6,555 nucleotides of DNA from SHZI01 sp964384525 (GTDB taxonomy: Bacteria; Pseudomonadota; Gammaproteobacteria; Steroidobacterales; GCA-2729495): assembly GCA_964384525.1 (NCBI GenBank), contig CAYLKO010000082.1:1-6555 (forward strand). The letters run 5' to 3'. The position numbers were made by a program, and so were the translations under genes. Each line of letters starts with the position of its first letter. Within the stretch, counting starts at the first letter, position 1. Shown here piece after piece: positions 1-6,501 of this stretch. The notes below the pieces were generated by a model. It worked only from the letters and a program-made list of their open reading frames with translations, did not search any database and had not been told where the DNA came from.

Positions 1-2149
1 ACATCTTGCCGGCGCCGAACAGGTCGCCGACCACGTTCATGCCGTCCATCAGCGGCCCTTCGATCACGTCGATGGGCTTGTCGGCGAGCAGCCGCGCCTC
101 CTCGGTATCGGCGACGATGAATTCGTCGATGCCCTTCACGAGCGCATGCGACAGCCGCTGCCCCGGCGGCAGCTGTCGCCATTCCTGACTGACGGGCTTC
201 GCCGGGCCACCACCGGAATCCCGATAACGGCTTGCCAGTTCGAGCAAGCGCTCGGTGGCATCCGGGCGGCGATTCAAGATCACGTCTTCACATGCCGTGC
301 GCAGCTCGGGATCGATCTCGGCGTAGATGCCGAGCTGCCCTGCATTGACGATGCCCATGTCCATGCCAGCCTGGATCGCGTGATAGAGAAACACCGAATG
401 CATGGCGGAACGCACGGTTTCGTTGCCGCGGAAGGAGAAGGAGACATTGCTCACCCCGCCGCTGACCAGCGCATGCGGCAGGGTCTGCTTGATGGCCCGC
501 GTGGCCTCGATGAAGGTCACGCCGTAGTTGTTGTGCTCCTCGATGCCGGTCGCAATCGCGAAGATATTCGGATCGAAGATGATGTCTTCCGGCGGGAAAC
601 CGACTTTCTCCGTCAGCAGCCGGTAGCAGCGTTCGCAGATGGCCAGCTTGCGCTCGGCGGTGTCCGCCTGGCCCTCCTCGTCGAAAGCCATCACCACCAC
701 CGCGGCACCGTAGCGCAGCAGCTCCCTGGCCTGGGCCAGGAACGGCTCCTCGCCTTCCTTCAGGCTGATGGAATTGACGATGGGCTTGCCCTGGATGCAC
801 TTGAGGCCGGTTTCGATCACGGTCCAGCGCGAGGAGTCGATCATCAGCGGCACGCGGGCGATGTCCGGCTCGGTGGCCACGATCTTCAGGAAGCGGTCCA
901 TGGCCGCCACCGAATCCAGCATGCCCTCATCCATGTTCACGTCGATGACCTGGGCGCCGTTCTCCACCTGCTGGCGGGCAACCGCCAGCGCACTGCCATA
1001 ATCACCGGCGACGATCAGCTTGCGGAACTGGGCCGAGCCGGTGACGTTGGTGCGTTCACCCACGTTGACGAACAGCGAGTCATCGCCGATGTTGCAGGGC
1101 TCGAGGCCGGACAACCGCAATTTGGTCTCGATGGTCGGGATGGCTCGCGCCGGGTGCCGGGATACCGCTTCCCGGATCGCGGCGATGTGGGCCGGCGTCG
1201 TGCCGCAGCAGCCGCCGACCATGTTCAACATGCCGGCCGAGGCAAATTCGCCGAGCACCGCCGCCATCGCGGCCGGTGTGTCATCGTAGCCGCCGAAGGC
1301 ATTGGGCAGGCCGGCATTGGGGTGCACGCTGACGCCGGTATCGGCAAAGCGCGCGAGATCATTGATGTGGGGTCGAAGCTCCGTGGCGCCGAGGGCGCAG
1401 TTGAAACCGATGATGAACGGCTTGACGTGCCGGACCGAATTCCAGAAGGCTTCCGGCGTCTGGCCGGACAGGGTGCGGCCGGAGGCATCCGTGATCGTGC
1501 CCGAGATCATCACCGGTACGACCATGCCAAGCTCCTCACCCACCTTGGCAATGGCATAGAGCGCGGCCTTGGCGTTCAGCGTGTCGAAGATCGTCTCGAC
1601 CAGAATGAAGTCCACGCCGCCCTCGATCAGCGCCTTCGTGGCCACGGCATAGGTCGCGACCAGTTCATCAAAGCTCACGTTGCGAAAGCCCGGGTCGTTC
1701 ACCTCCGGCGAGATCGATGCGGTGCGACTGGTCGGGCCGCGCACGCCGGCCACGAAGCGGGGTTGGCCGGTCTGCCCGGCCACTTCGTCGGCCACCGTGC
1801 GCGCCAGTCGTGCTGCGGCCAGGTTCAGCTCGGCCACACAGCTTTGCAGGCCATAGTCCGACAATGACGGCGCCGTGGAATTGAAGGTGTTGGTTTCGAT
1901 CACATCGGCACCGGCCTCCAGGAATGCCCGATGAATGCCGCTGATCACCTCCGGTCGCGTGATGCTGAGCAGATCGTGATTGCCCTTCAGTGGCCGGGCG
2001 GAACCCGCAAAGCGCTCACCGCGGTAATCAGCCTCACCCAGCGCATGCGCCTGCACCATCGTGCCCATGGCGCCATCGAGGATGACGATGCGCTGCGCCA
2101 GCAACTGCTGCAATGCCGGGAATCCGGCCGTGGTTTTCTGCTTCATCAT
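1..2149 (-). CDS. metH: Cobalamin-dependent methionine synthase (5-methyltetrahydrofolate--homocysteine methyltransferase), 3' part outside window
   Basis: This cytoplasmic enzyme moves the methyl group of 5-methyl-THF via cobalamin to homocysteine, giving methionine and THF. The window holds 716 codons of a protein that in E. coli has about 1,227 residues; the frame is still open at base 1. Residues 1 to about 350 are the homocysteine-binding barrel, with DGAMGT at 25-30 and the three zinc ligands visible as Cys251 (GFNCALG) and Cys314/Cys315 (GGCCGTTP), equivalent to E. coli C247, C310 and C311. The pterin-binding domain starts near NVGERTNVTGS (Gly364 of GERTN) and includes MIDSS, DPNIFA and GIEEHNNY. 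The helical cap of the B12 module begins near residue 655 and is cut after GPLMDGMNVVGDLFGAGKM. The DxHxxG cobalamin ligand and the AdoMet reactivation domain lie outside. The start ATG at 2149 overlaps the metF stop as ATGA; a second ATG directly follows (2146), so either may be used, with a weak GGA upstream. Coupling to metF is likely. The gene is of the fused type, not split into two ORFs. Confidence 0.97.
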   Translation of the reverse strand, partial: MMKQKTTAGFPALQQLLAQRIVILDGAMGTMVQAHALGEADYRGERFAGSARPLKGNHDLLSITRPEVISGIHRAFLEAGADVIETNTFNSTAPSLSDYGLQSCVAELNLAAARLARTVADEVAGQTGQPRFVAGVRGPTSRTASISPEVNDPGFRNVSFDELVATYAVATKALIEGGVDFILVETIFDTLNAKAALYAIAKVGEELGMVVPVMISGTITDASGRTLSGQTPEAFWNSVRHVKPFIIGFNCALGATELRPHINDLARFADTGVSVHPNAGLPNAFGGYDDTPAAMAAVLGEFASAGMLNMVGGCCGTTPAHIAAIREAVSRHPARAIPTIETKLRLSGLEPCNIGDDSLFVNVGERTNVTGSAQFRKLIVAGDYGSALAVARQQVENGAQVIDVNMDEGMLDSVAAMDRFLKIVATEPDIARVPLMIDSSRWTVIETGLKCIQGKPIVNSISLKEGEEPFLAQARELLRYGAAVVVMAFDEEGQADTAERKLAICERCYRLLTEKVGFPPEDIIFDPNIFAIATGIEEHNNYGVTFIEATRAIKQTLPHALVSGGVSNVSFSFRGNETVRSAMHSVFLYHAIQAGMDMGIVNAGQLGIYAEIDPELRTACEDVILNRRPDATERLLELASRYRDSGGGPAKPVSQEWRQLPPGQRLSHALVKGIDEFIVADTEEARLLADKPIDVIEGPLMDGMNVVGDLFGAGKM

Positions 2150-3051
2150 GAATTTCCGTTGGTATCCGGCCGCACGCCCAGGGCATCTGTATCCGGGCGC
2201 ACGCCCAAGGCGTGACAAATGGCATAGGTGAGCTCGGCGCGATTGAGCGTGTAGAAATGAAATTCGCTGATGCCATGACGGCGCAGCGTGGCCACCTGGT
2301 CGATGGCGATGCTCACACCCAGCATCCGCTGTGTTTCCGGATCGTCATCCAGGCCTTCAAAGCGTTCATGCAACCAGCGCGGCACGTTGGCGCCGGCGCG
2401 ATTGGCAAAGTTCAGCATCTGGCGGAACCTTGCAATGGGCAAAATTCCCGGCACGATCGGCGCATCGATGCCGCGGGCGGCGCAGCGGTCCCGGAAGCGC
2501 AGGAAGTTGTCGGTGTCGTAAAAGAACTGGGTGATCGCCCGGCTGGCCCCGGCGTCGAGCTTCTGGCGGAGATTCTCCAGATCAAAGTCGGCATCGGGGG
2601 CTTCCGGATGGCCTTCCGGATAGGCCGCGACCGAGATGTCGAAGTCCGCCACCTCGCGCAGCCCCCGCACCAGATCGGTGGCGTATGCGTAGCCGCCCGG
2701 GTGCGGGTCGTAACGGGTTGCGCCCTGCGGGGGATCGCCGCGCAAGGCGACGATGTGCCGGATGCCTTCGTCGCGATACAGCCGTGCAATGTCCTGAATC
2801 TCGGCCCGGGCGGCGCCCACACAAGTCAGGTGCGGCGCACTGATAAGGCCCGTTTCGCTGACGATGCGGGACACGATGCGATGGGTGCGGTCCCGCGTCG
2901 AGCCATCCGCCCCATAGGTCACCGACACAAAGCGCGGCTTCAAGGGGGCCAGCTTGCCAATGGCCTGCCACAGGACCGCCTCCATTTCCGGCGACTTGGG
3001 CGGGAAGAACTCGAAGGAAATCTGGACCGGCGGGTTCGCGGGCTGCGTCAT
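2146..3051 (-). CDS. metF: 5,10-methylenetetrahydrofolate reductase
   Basis: MetF is a FAD-dependent cytoplasmic TIM-barrel enzyme that reduces 5,10-methylene-THF to 5-methyl-THF, the methyl donor for the downstream MetH. The 301-residue product aligns with E. coli MetF from SFEFFPPK to CHALGVRP. Visible functional residues, numbered from 3051, are Glu14 (E. coli Glu28, catalytic), Asp106 in ALRGD (E. coli Asp120, near the flavin) and Gln175 in ITQFFYD. Also recognisable are FVSVTYGA, APHLTC, DISVAAYPE, PGILPI and FHFYTLNRAE. The ATG at 3051 was chosen because GAGA (3059-3062) sits 7 nt upstream and little sequence precedes SFEFFPPK. An in-frame ATG at 3081 would add ten residues and overlap the upstream regulator by 8 bp, so it remains possible. 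The stop overlaps the metH start by 4 bp. An oddity is the C-terminus: where E. coli MetF ends after GVRPGL, this one carries a second near-copy of a nine-residue unit (ALGVRPDT) plus NGNS. Confidence 0.97.
   Translation of the reverse strand: MTQPANPPVQISFEFFPPKSPEMEAVLWQAIGKLAPLKPRFVSVTYGADGSTRDRTHRIVSRIVSETGLISAPHLTCVGAARAEIQDIARLYRDEGIRHIVALRGDPPQGATRYDPHPGGYAYATDLVRGLREVADFDISVAAYPEGHPEAPDADFDLENLRQKLDAGASRAITQFFYDTDNFLRFRDRCAARGIDAPIVPGILPIARFRQMLNFANRAGANVPRWLHERFEGLDDDPETQRMLGVSIAIDQVATLRRHGISEFHFYTLNRAELTYAICHALGVRPDTDALGVRPDTNGNS
2162..2215. repeat. 27-bp tandem duplication at the 3' end of metF
   Basis: Two adjacent 27-bp units (2162-2188 and 2189-2215) match at 22 of 27 positions by direct comparison. 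Each is nine codons long, so the frame is kept and the protein reads HALGVRPDT then DALGVRPDT before the final NGNS. The first copy in reading order matches the normal MetF C-terminus, so the second is an added extension. It lies just before the metF/metH junction. Confidence 0.9.
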
Positions 3052-3073
3052 GCTGGGGTCTCGCGGTTGGTTG

Positions 3074-3979
3074 TCAGTCATGGGTGCCGGTTCTCGCGGC
3101 CGGCTCATCGCCGGTGCCTGCCACCATGCGGGTGGCGAGAAACAGCGCCCGGTCCGGGCTGGGTCCCGGCAACCACTGCCGGTGGGTGATTGCAAAGCCC
3201 TGGCCTGCAAGCCGTGGAGCCAGGGATTTGTCGGTGGGCAGAATCGGCCCATGAATCAACAGCTGGCCGGTGGTGCGCAACCAGTGGATGCCGTCAGCCC
3301 ACGAGCTATCGTGAGGCGCCGCCGGCAGAACTTCCGCCACGATCAGATCAAAGCTGCCGGCGGCAAACAGCTGCCGGCCTTCCTGTGGATCGCGGATCGT
3401 CCAGTGCGGCCGCCCGGCATGATGCAGACGCGCCCGGGCCAGCTCCCGCAAGGGCGCCGATGACTCGATCCCTGCGGCCAGACGCACCCGGGGCAACAAG
3501 GACCCCAGCAGCTCGCCCGACCCGCAACCGATGATCAGGACGTCGGCCGGTGATGCCGGCAGCAATTCGTGCAGCGGCTTTTGCAGATCCGCCTCGGTCA
3601 GGCCCCGTCGGTGGCCGGTGCGCAGCACACGACGCAGCGCACTGCGTTCCCGGTGCCGGGCCTGTTTCAGCTGGCGGCCGCGGTCTGCCGCGATGCCGGG
3701 ATCGTTGCTCGCCGCCAGCGCCGCCACGGGACTGGCAACGCCGGCCGCGAGTCCCTGGGCAGTCCAGCGGTAGAAGATCGACCGCCCCTCGCGAAAGGAC
3801 TCGACCAGGCCGGCCTCCGTCAACAGCCGCAGGTGGCGCGACACCCGGGGCTGGCTCTGCTCGAGCACCGCCACCAGATCGCCGACGGTCGTCTCCCCCG
3901 CCAGCAACGCGACCAGCAGACGCAGGCGGCTCGGCTCCGCCGCGCCACTCAACTGGTTGATGACCTGGTCCAACTGCAT
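3074..3979 (-). CDS. sahR: ArsR-family regulator fused to a SAM-dependent methyltransferase-fold domain (SahR-like)
   Basis: The 301-residue protein has an N-terminal ArsR/SmtB winged helix (about 1-78), with EPSRLRLLVALL, a recognition helix near QSQPRVSRHLRLL (41-53) and wing SFREGRSIFYRW (61-72). The basic, Arg-rich linker (about 100-125) leads to a class I methyltransferase-like domain (about 140-285). Its motif I is VLIIGCGSGE (147-156), and an acidic residue follows strand 2 (GIESS, Glu172). ArsR proteins of this architecture beside metF, metH or ahcY are known as SahR, repressors of the SAM cycle that respond to S-adenosylhomocysteine. That role here is inferred from architecture, neighbours and the palindrome directly upstream. 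The start at 3979 fits the family N-terminus but has no Shine-Dalgarno sequence. It is the first gene of the operon and its stop lies 22 bp before, or overlaps by 8 bp, the metF start. The C-terminal domain looks divergent and may be a ligand sensor, not an enzyme; the alternative is an active methyltransferase with self-regulation. The symbol is assigned by analogy. Confidence 0.85.
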   Translation of the reverse strand: MQLDQVINQLSGAAEPSRLRLLVALLAGETTVGDLVAVLEQSQPRVSRHLRLLTEAGLVESFREGRSIFYRWTAQGLAAGVASPVAALAASNDPGIAADRGRQLKQARHRERSALRRVLRTGHRRGLTEADLQKPLHELLPASPADVLIIGCGSGELLGSLLPRVRLAAGIESSAPLRELARARLHHAGRPHWTIRDPQEGRQLFAAGSFDLIVAEVLPAAPHDSSWADGIHWLRTTGQLLIHGPILPTDKSLAPRLAGQGFAITHRQWLPGPSPDRALFLATRMVAGTGDEPAARTGTHD

Positions 3980-3985
3980 CCGTGA

Positions 3986-4014
3986 AATATAAAGATATCT
4001 TTATATATTCACAA
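3986..4014 (-). promoter_or_regulatory. Predicted sigma-70 promoter of the regulator-metF-metH operon
   Basis: Read on the minus strand there is a -35-like TTGTGA (4014-4009), a 17-nt spacer and a -10-like TATATT (3991-3986). A start about 7 nt after the -10 would fall at about 3979-3980, on or beside the A of the regulator's ATG, which suggests a leaderless transcript. This agrees with the lack of a Shine-Dalgarno sequence there. The AT-rich palindrome offers other -10-like hexamers, so the exact start is uncertain. Confidence 0.6.
3987..4006. promoter_or_regulatory. Perfect 20-bp palindromic operator upstream of the regulator-metF-metH operon
   Basis: The sequence ATATAAAGATATCTTTATAT equals its own reverse complement, centred between 3996 and 3997. 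Flanking GTGAA (3982-3986) and ATTCAC (4007-4012) extend the symmetry, with one base out of register. It is sharply AT-rich inside GC-rich DNA and lies 8 bp upstream of the regulator's start codon. ArsR-family repressors bind such dyads as homodimers, so autoregulation by the adjacent SahR-like protein is the natural inference. The site occupies the promoter spacer and most of the -10, so binding should block transcription of all three genes. Confidence 0.85.
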
Positions 4015-4064
4015 GGAGTTGCAGCAGGTCAAGCCTACAACCTGCGCAACTGGCGTCGTGACCC

Positions 4065-4095
4065 TGAGCTGGGCATCCCGATGGTGCGCAGCTCA
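4065..4095 (-). other. Imperfect hairpin overlapping the stop of the metallopeptidase gene
   Basis: On the minus strand TGAGCTG (4095-4089) pairs with CAGCTCA (4071-4065). The inner GCA/TGC pair follows after one C-C mismatch, and a 9-nt loop closes it. The TGA of the first arm is the stop codon of the upstream gene. No run of T follows on either strand, so it is not a canonical intrinsic terminator; it may weakly terminate or protect the 3' end. The rest of the 113-bp gap between the two genes holds only the operon promoter. Confidence 0.35.
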
Positions 4096-4803
4096 TAACA
4101 ACGCCGCCTCAAGTTGTCGCTTGCGACTCTCCCAATCGGGCATCACGCGTTCCAGCAGCTTGAAGAATCGTGCGTCGTGGTTGCGGTGCCGCATGTGGCA
4201 AAGCTCGTGAGCGACCACGTACTCGATACAAGGTCGGGGGGCGCGCACCAAATTCACGTTCAGCGTCATGGTGCCGGCGCGTGACAGGCTGCCCCAGCGG
4301 GATTGCATGGCGCGCACGATCAGGCGCGGATGCCCCACGCCTTTGAAGTGCTGCAGGCTGCTGCTTAGCACGTCGTCAAAAACTGCCCGGGCGCGGTCGA
4401 GGTACCAGCGATGCAGCAGTGCCTTGATCCTGCCGGGGTCCGGTTTGTCGGGCAGACTGACGATCAGCTGGCTGCGCGTGAGTTTCACATTGGCCGCATC
4501 GCCCGCCACCAACTTCAGCCGATATTGCCTGCCGAGGTACAGGTGGGATTCGCCATGGATAAACTGCCGCGCTGGCGTGCGCGGACGATAGCGCTCGAAC
4601 TCGGCCAGTTGCCTGCTGATCCAGGCTGCTCGTTTCCGCACCCGTTGGGCGATCAGGTTCTCCGGGCACCCGACCGGTGCGCGTACCAGCACCCGGCTGT
4701 CGGGGTGCACCTCGATGGCCAGCGTCTGCCGAGATGCCAGAAAGCGCACCTCGTACCGAATCAGGTCAGAGCCGTAGGTCAGGGTGCCGACCATGAGATT
4801 CAC
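4093..4803 (-). CDS. YgjP-like (DUF45) zinc-dependent metallopeptidase, restriction-locus associated
   Basis: The 236-residue protein belongs to the YgjP/DUF45 group, often labelled M48- or SprT-like. The zinc site is visible as HELCH (199-203) with a third ligand candidate His209 in HRNHDARF, preceded by the family motif SRWGS (168-172) and LNVNLV. The N-terminal half has the usual beta-rich region (YEVRF, LAIEVHPDSRVLVRAP) and a helical segment ending in IHGESHLYLGRQY. No signal peptide or membrane segment is seen, so it should be cytoplasmic. Genes of this family commonly sit next to hsdR in type I restriction loci, as here, but their substrate and role there are not established. The GTG at 4803 overlaps the stop of the upstream hsdR fragment as GTGA, implying coupling; an ATG at 4794 with GGTGA just upstream is an equally plausible start. 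The catalytic residues are intact although the neighbouring hsdR is broken. Confidence 0.9.
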   Translation of the reverse strand: MNLMVGTLTYGSDLIRYEVRFLASRQTLAIEVHPDSRVLVRAPVGCPENLIAQRVRKRAAWISRQLAEFERYRPRTPARQFIHGESHLYLGRQYRLKLVAGDAANVKLTRSQLIVSLPDKPDPGRIKALLHRWYLDRARAVFDDVLSSSLQHFKGVGHPRLIVRAMQSRWGSLSRAGTMTLNVNLVRAPRPCIEYVVAHELCHMRHRNHDARFFKLLERVMPDWESRKRQLEAALL

Positions 4804-5024
4804 CCGGCCATCCGGTGGCGGGCGAGCTGCATGGTTTTCTCGATGATCTCGTCCATCTCGCTTGTGGCGAGAGCAATGGCCCGTGCGCCCTTCACCTCGT
4901 CATAGAGGTAGTCGTCGATCTCGTTCATGGTCTGGCGCTGGGCATCGAGGTCATCCCAGTAGCCGACCTTGCGGTTGCGCAGGAAGATGGCCCACACCGC
5001 CGTGGCCGCCACCGCAGCGGCCAT
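4800..5024 (-). pseudogene. hsdR: C-terminal segment of HsdR, separated from the body by an in-frame TAG
   Basis: This 74-residue open frame has the character of the extreme C-terminus of type I HsdR subunits: KVGYWDDLDAQ, then MNEIDDYLYDE, and MDEIIEKTMQLARHR at the end. It lies in the same reading frame as the large hsdR fragment immediately upstream, with only TAG and the codons for Gln-Ala-Arg between that fragment and this ATG. It therefore reads best as the tail of one gene split by a nonsense mutation. An AGCAGG sequence 5 nt before the ATG (5024) could allow re-initiation, giving a separate polypeptide. Its stop overlaps the GTG start of the metallopeptidase gene, the arrangement expected between an intact hsdR and that gene. 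A stand-alone small protein is the less likely alternative. Confidence 0.75.
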
Positions 5025-5033
5025 CCGGGCCTG

Positions 5034-6501
5034 CTAAGCGTAAGACAGATGAATACCCACAAAAGGATGCAGGAGGCCAAACACCGCCGCCGCATCGGCA
5101 TTGCCATTCAGCATTGGTGGCAGGTCGTCGTCCTTGCGCAAGACCACCGCATCCCTGATCCCGATGACCCGCTGCAGGTATTCCAGATCCGACAGGCGGC
5201 TCGAACGGTAATCGTCGATGGCCTGCTGGATGAGCTTGGAGAATTTCTCGTAGAAGGCAGGGTCCTGCTCCAGTCGTTCATTGATGGCGCGTTTGGTGGC
5301 GTGGGCGATCGTGTCCGCCTTGGCGCCGAGCTGTTTCCCGGTACCGGCACCTTGCTCCTCAACCACCTTCTGGAAGGCTGCTTCGTCGAAGATGTTTACT
5401 GGTGCGTTGAGCTGCATCACTTCTGAAGCCGAGATATGGGTATCCAGGAGCTTCTGGATGCGCGACTCGAAGTCGCGGTAGTCCACCGACTCCGCATAAC
5501 GCAGCTTCACCGCCGCCTTGAGGTTGACGAAGCGCTTGAGGTCGGTCCGGTAGGTTTGGAGCTTCTGCTGGGGCGTGTCAGTGATGAAGCGCTCGCTGGA
5601 CAGCGCAATGGCGAGGGTCTTTGCGAACGCCGACAGTCTGTCGTAGAACATCGCACGCAGCTTCTCGTCGCCCAGCAACAGCTCGAAGCCTTCCTCGTCC
5701 TGGCGATTCTTCACAGACTTGAACAGGTCCCACAGCTCGGCATGGCGCTGCGGCAGAGCTTTGGTTTCTTCATGGATCGAGGTGAGCGCCCCGGCAAGGT
5801 CCCCGGCATCAAAGTCCTCCAAGGCGCTGTAGGTGGTCAGCGCCTCGTCGAGCGCGCCCAGCACGCCCGCGTAATCGATGATGTAGCCGAAATCCTTCGC
5901 CCTGCTGCCGGACTCATCCTCGTATAGCCGATTGACCCGGGCGATGGCCTGCAACAGGTAATGGTCCTGGAGCCGGCGAGTGAGGTAGAGCACGGTGTTG
6001 CGCGGCGCATCGAAGCCAGTCAGCAGCTTGTCCACCACGATCAGGATCTCGGGCTCATCACCGTTCTTGAAGGCGTTGGTGATATTTTTGTTGTAGTCGT
6101 CTTCCGAGCCATGGCGCTTCATCATCCGTTGCCAGAAGGCCACGACCGCATCAGAGGATTCGTCGGCATCGATTTCGTCGAAGCCTTCCCGTTCATCGGG
6201 TGGGGAAATGATCACCTCGCTCGTGACCGTGCCCAGCTCGTCCAGAAACGCCTTGTAACGCAGGGCGGCTGCCTTGTTGGGCGCCACCAGCTGGGCCTTG
6301 AAGCCGGTGCCCTGCCAGTTCTGCCGGTAATGCTCGCTGATGTCGAAGGCGCGCATGTAGATCACCTGCTCAGCCTTGTTCAGCATCTCGGCACGGGCAT
6401 ACTTCTTCTTCAGGTCCGACTTCTGCTCATCGCTCAGCCCCTGGGTGTGGCGCTCGAACCAGGTGTCGATGGCGGACTGGTTCTGCTCCAGCTCCACCAT
6501 G
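5034..6501 (-). pseudogene. hsdR: Type I restriction endonuclease subunit R, C-terminal half (truncated by IS-like end)
   Basis: HsdR is the ATP-dependent translocase and nuclease subunit of type I restriction enzymes. This fragment carries the second helicase lobe and the helical C-terminal region. Numbered from the ATG at 6548 that opens the frame, motif IV-like sequence is FKAQLVAP (83-90), motif V is VDKLLTGFDAP (172-182) and motif VI is LLQAIARVNRLY (198-209), followed by DFGYIIDYAG. The N-terminal PD-(D/E)XK nuclease, Walker A and DEAD-box, roughly the first 500 residues of the family, are absent. HsdR-like sequence begins only at HMVELEQNQSAIDTWFERHT; the first 15 or so codons derive from the adjoining IS-like sequence. 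The frame ends at a TAG (5036-5034) inside what should be continuous HsdR, and the tail continues in frame downstream. The product is very unlikely to restrict DNA. No hsdM or hsdS is in view, so the rest of the locus may lie beyond the insertion. Confidence 0.88.

Noticed and set aside
146..1867. Plus-strand open frame of 573 codons
   Set aside because: It is exactly antisense to metH, whose minus-strand translation matches the enzyme throughout. Its own product is His/Arg/Gly/Ala-rich with no recognisable domain, typical of the reverse strand of a GC-rich gene.
2212..3189. Plus-strand open frame of 325 codons
   Set aside because: It is antisense to metF and the regulator's end; the composition is that of a shadow frame and no motif is seen.
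3980..4092. SAM or SAH riboswitch ahead of the methionine operon
   Set aside because: The predicted transcript starts at the start codon, leaving no leader, and no riboswitch core was recognised in the 113-bp gap. The control signal seen is a DNA palindrome.
4065..4095. Intrinsic transcription terminator after the metallopeptidase gene
   Set aside because: The hairpin is imperfect with a GC-moderate stem and no T-run on either strand, so it is recorded only as a hairpin.
4019..4210. Small plus-strand frame starting after AAGGAG near 4013-4018
   Set aside because: The purine-rich sequence directly abuts the TTG start with no spacer. Most of the frame is antisense to the metallopeptidase gene and the product has no recognisable feature.
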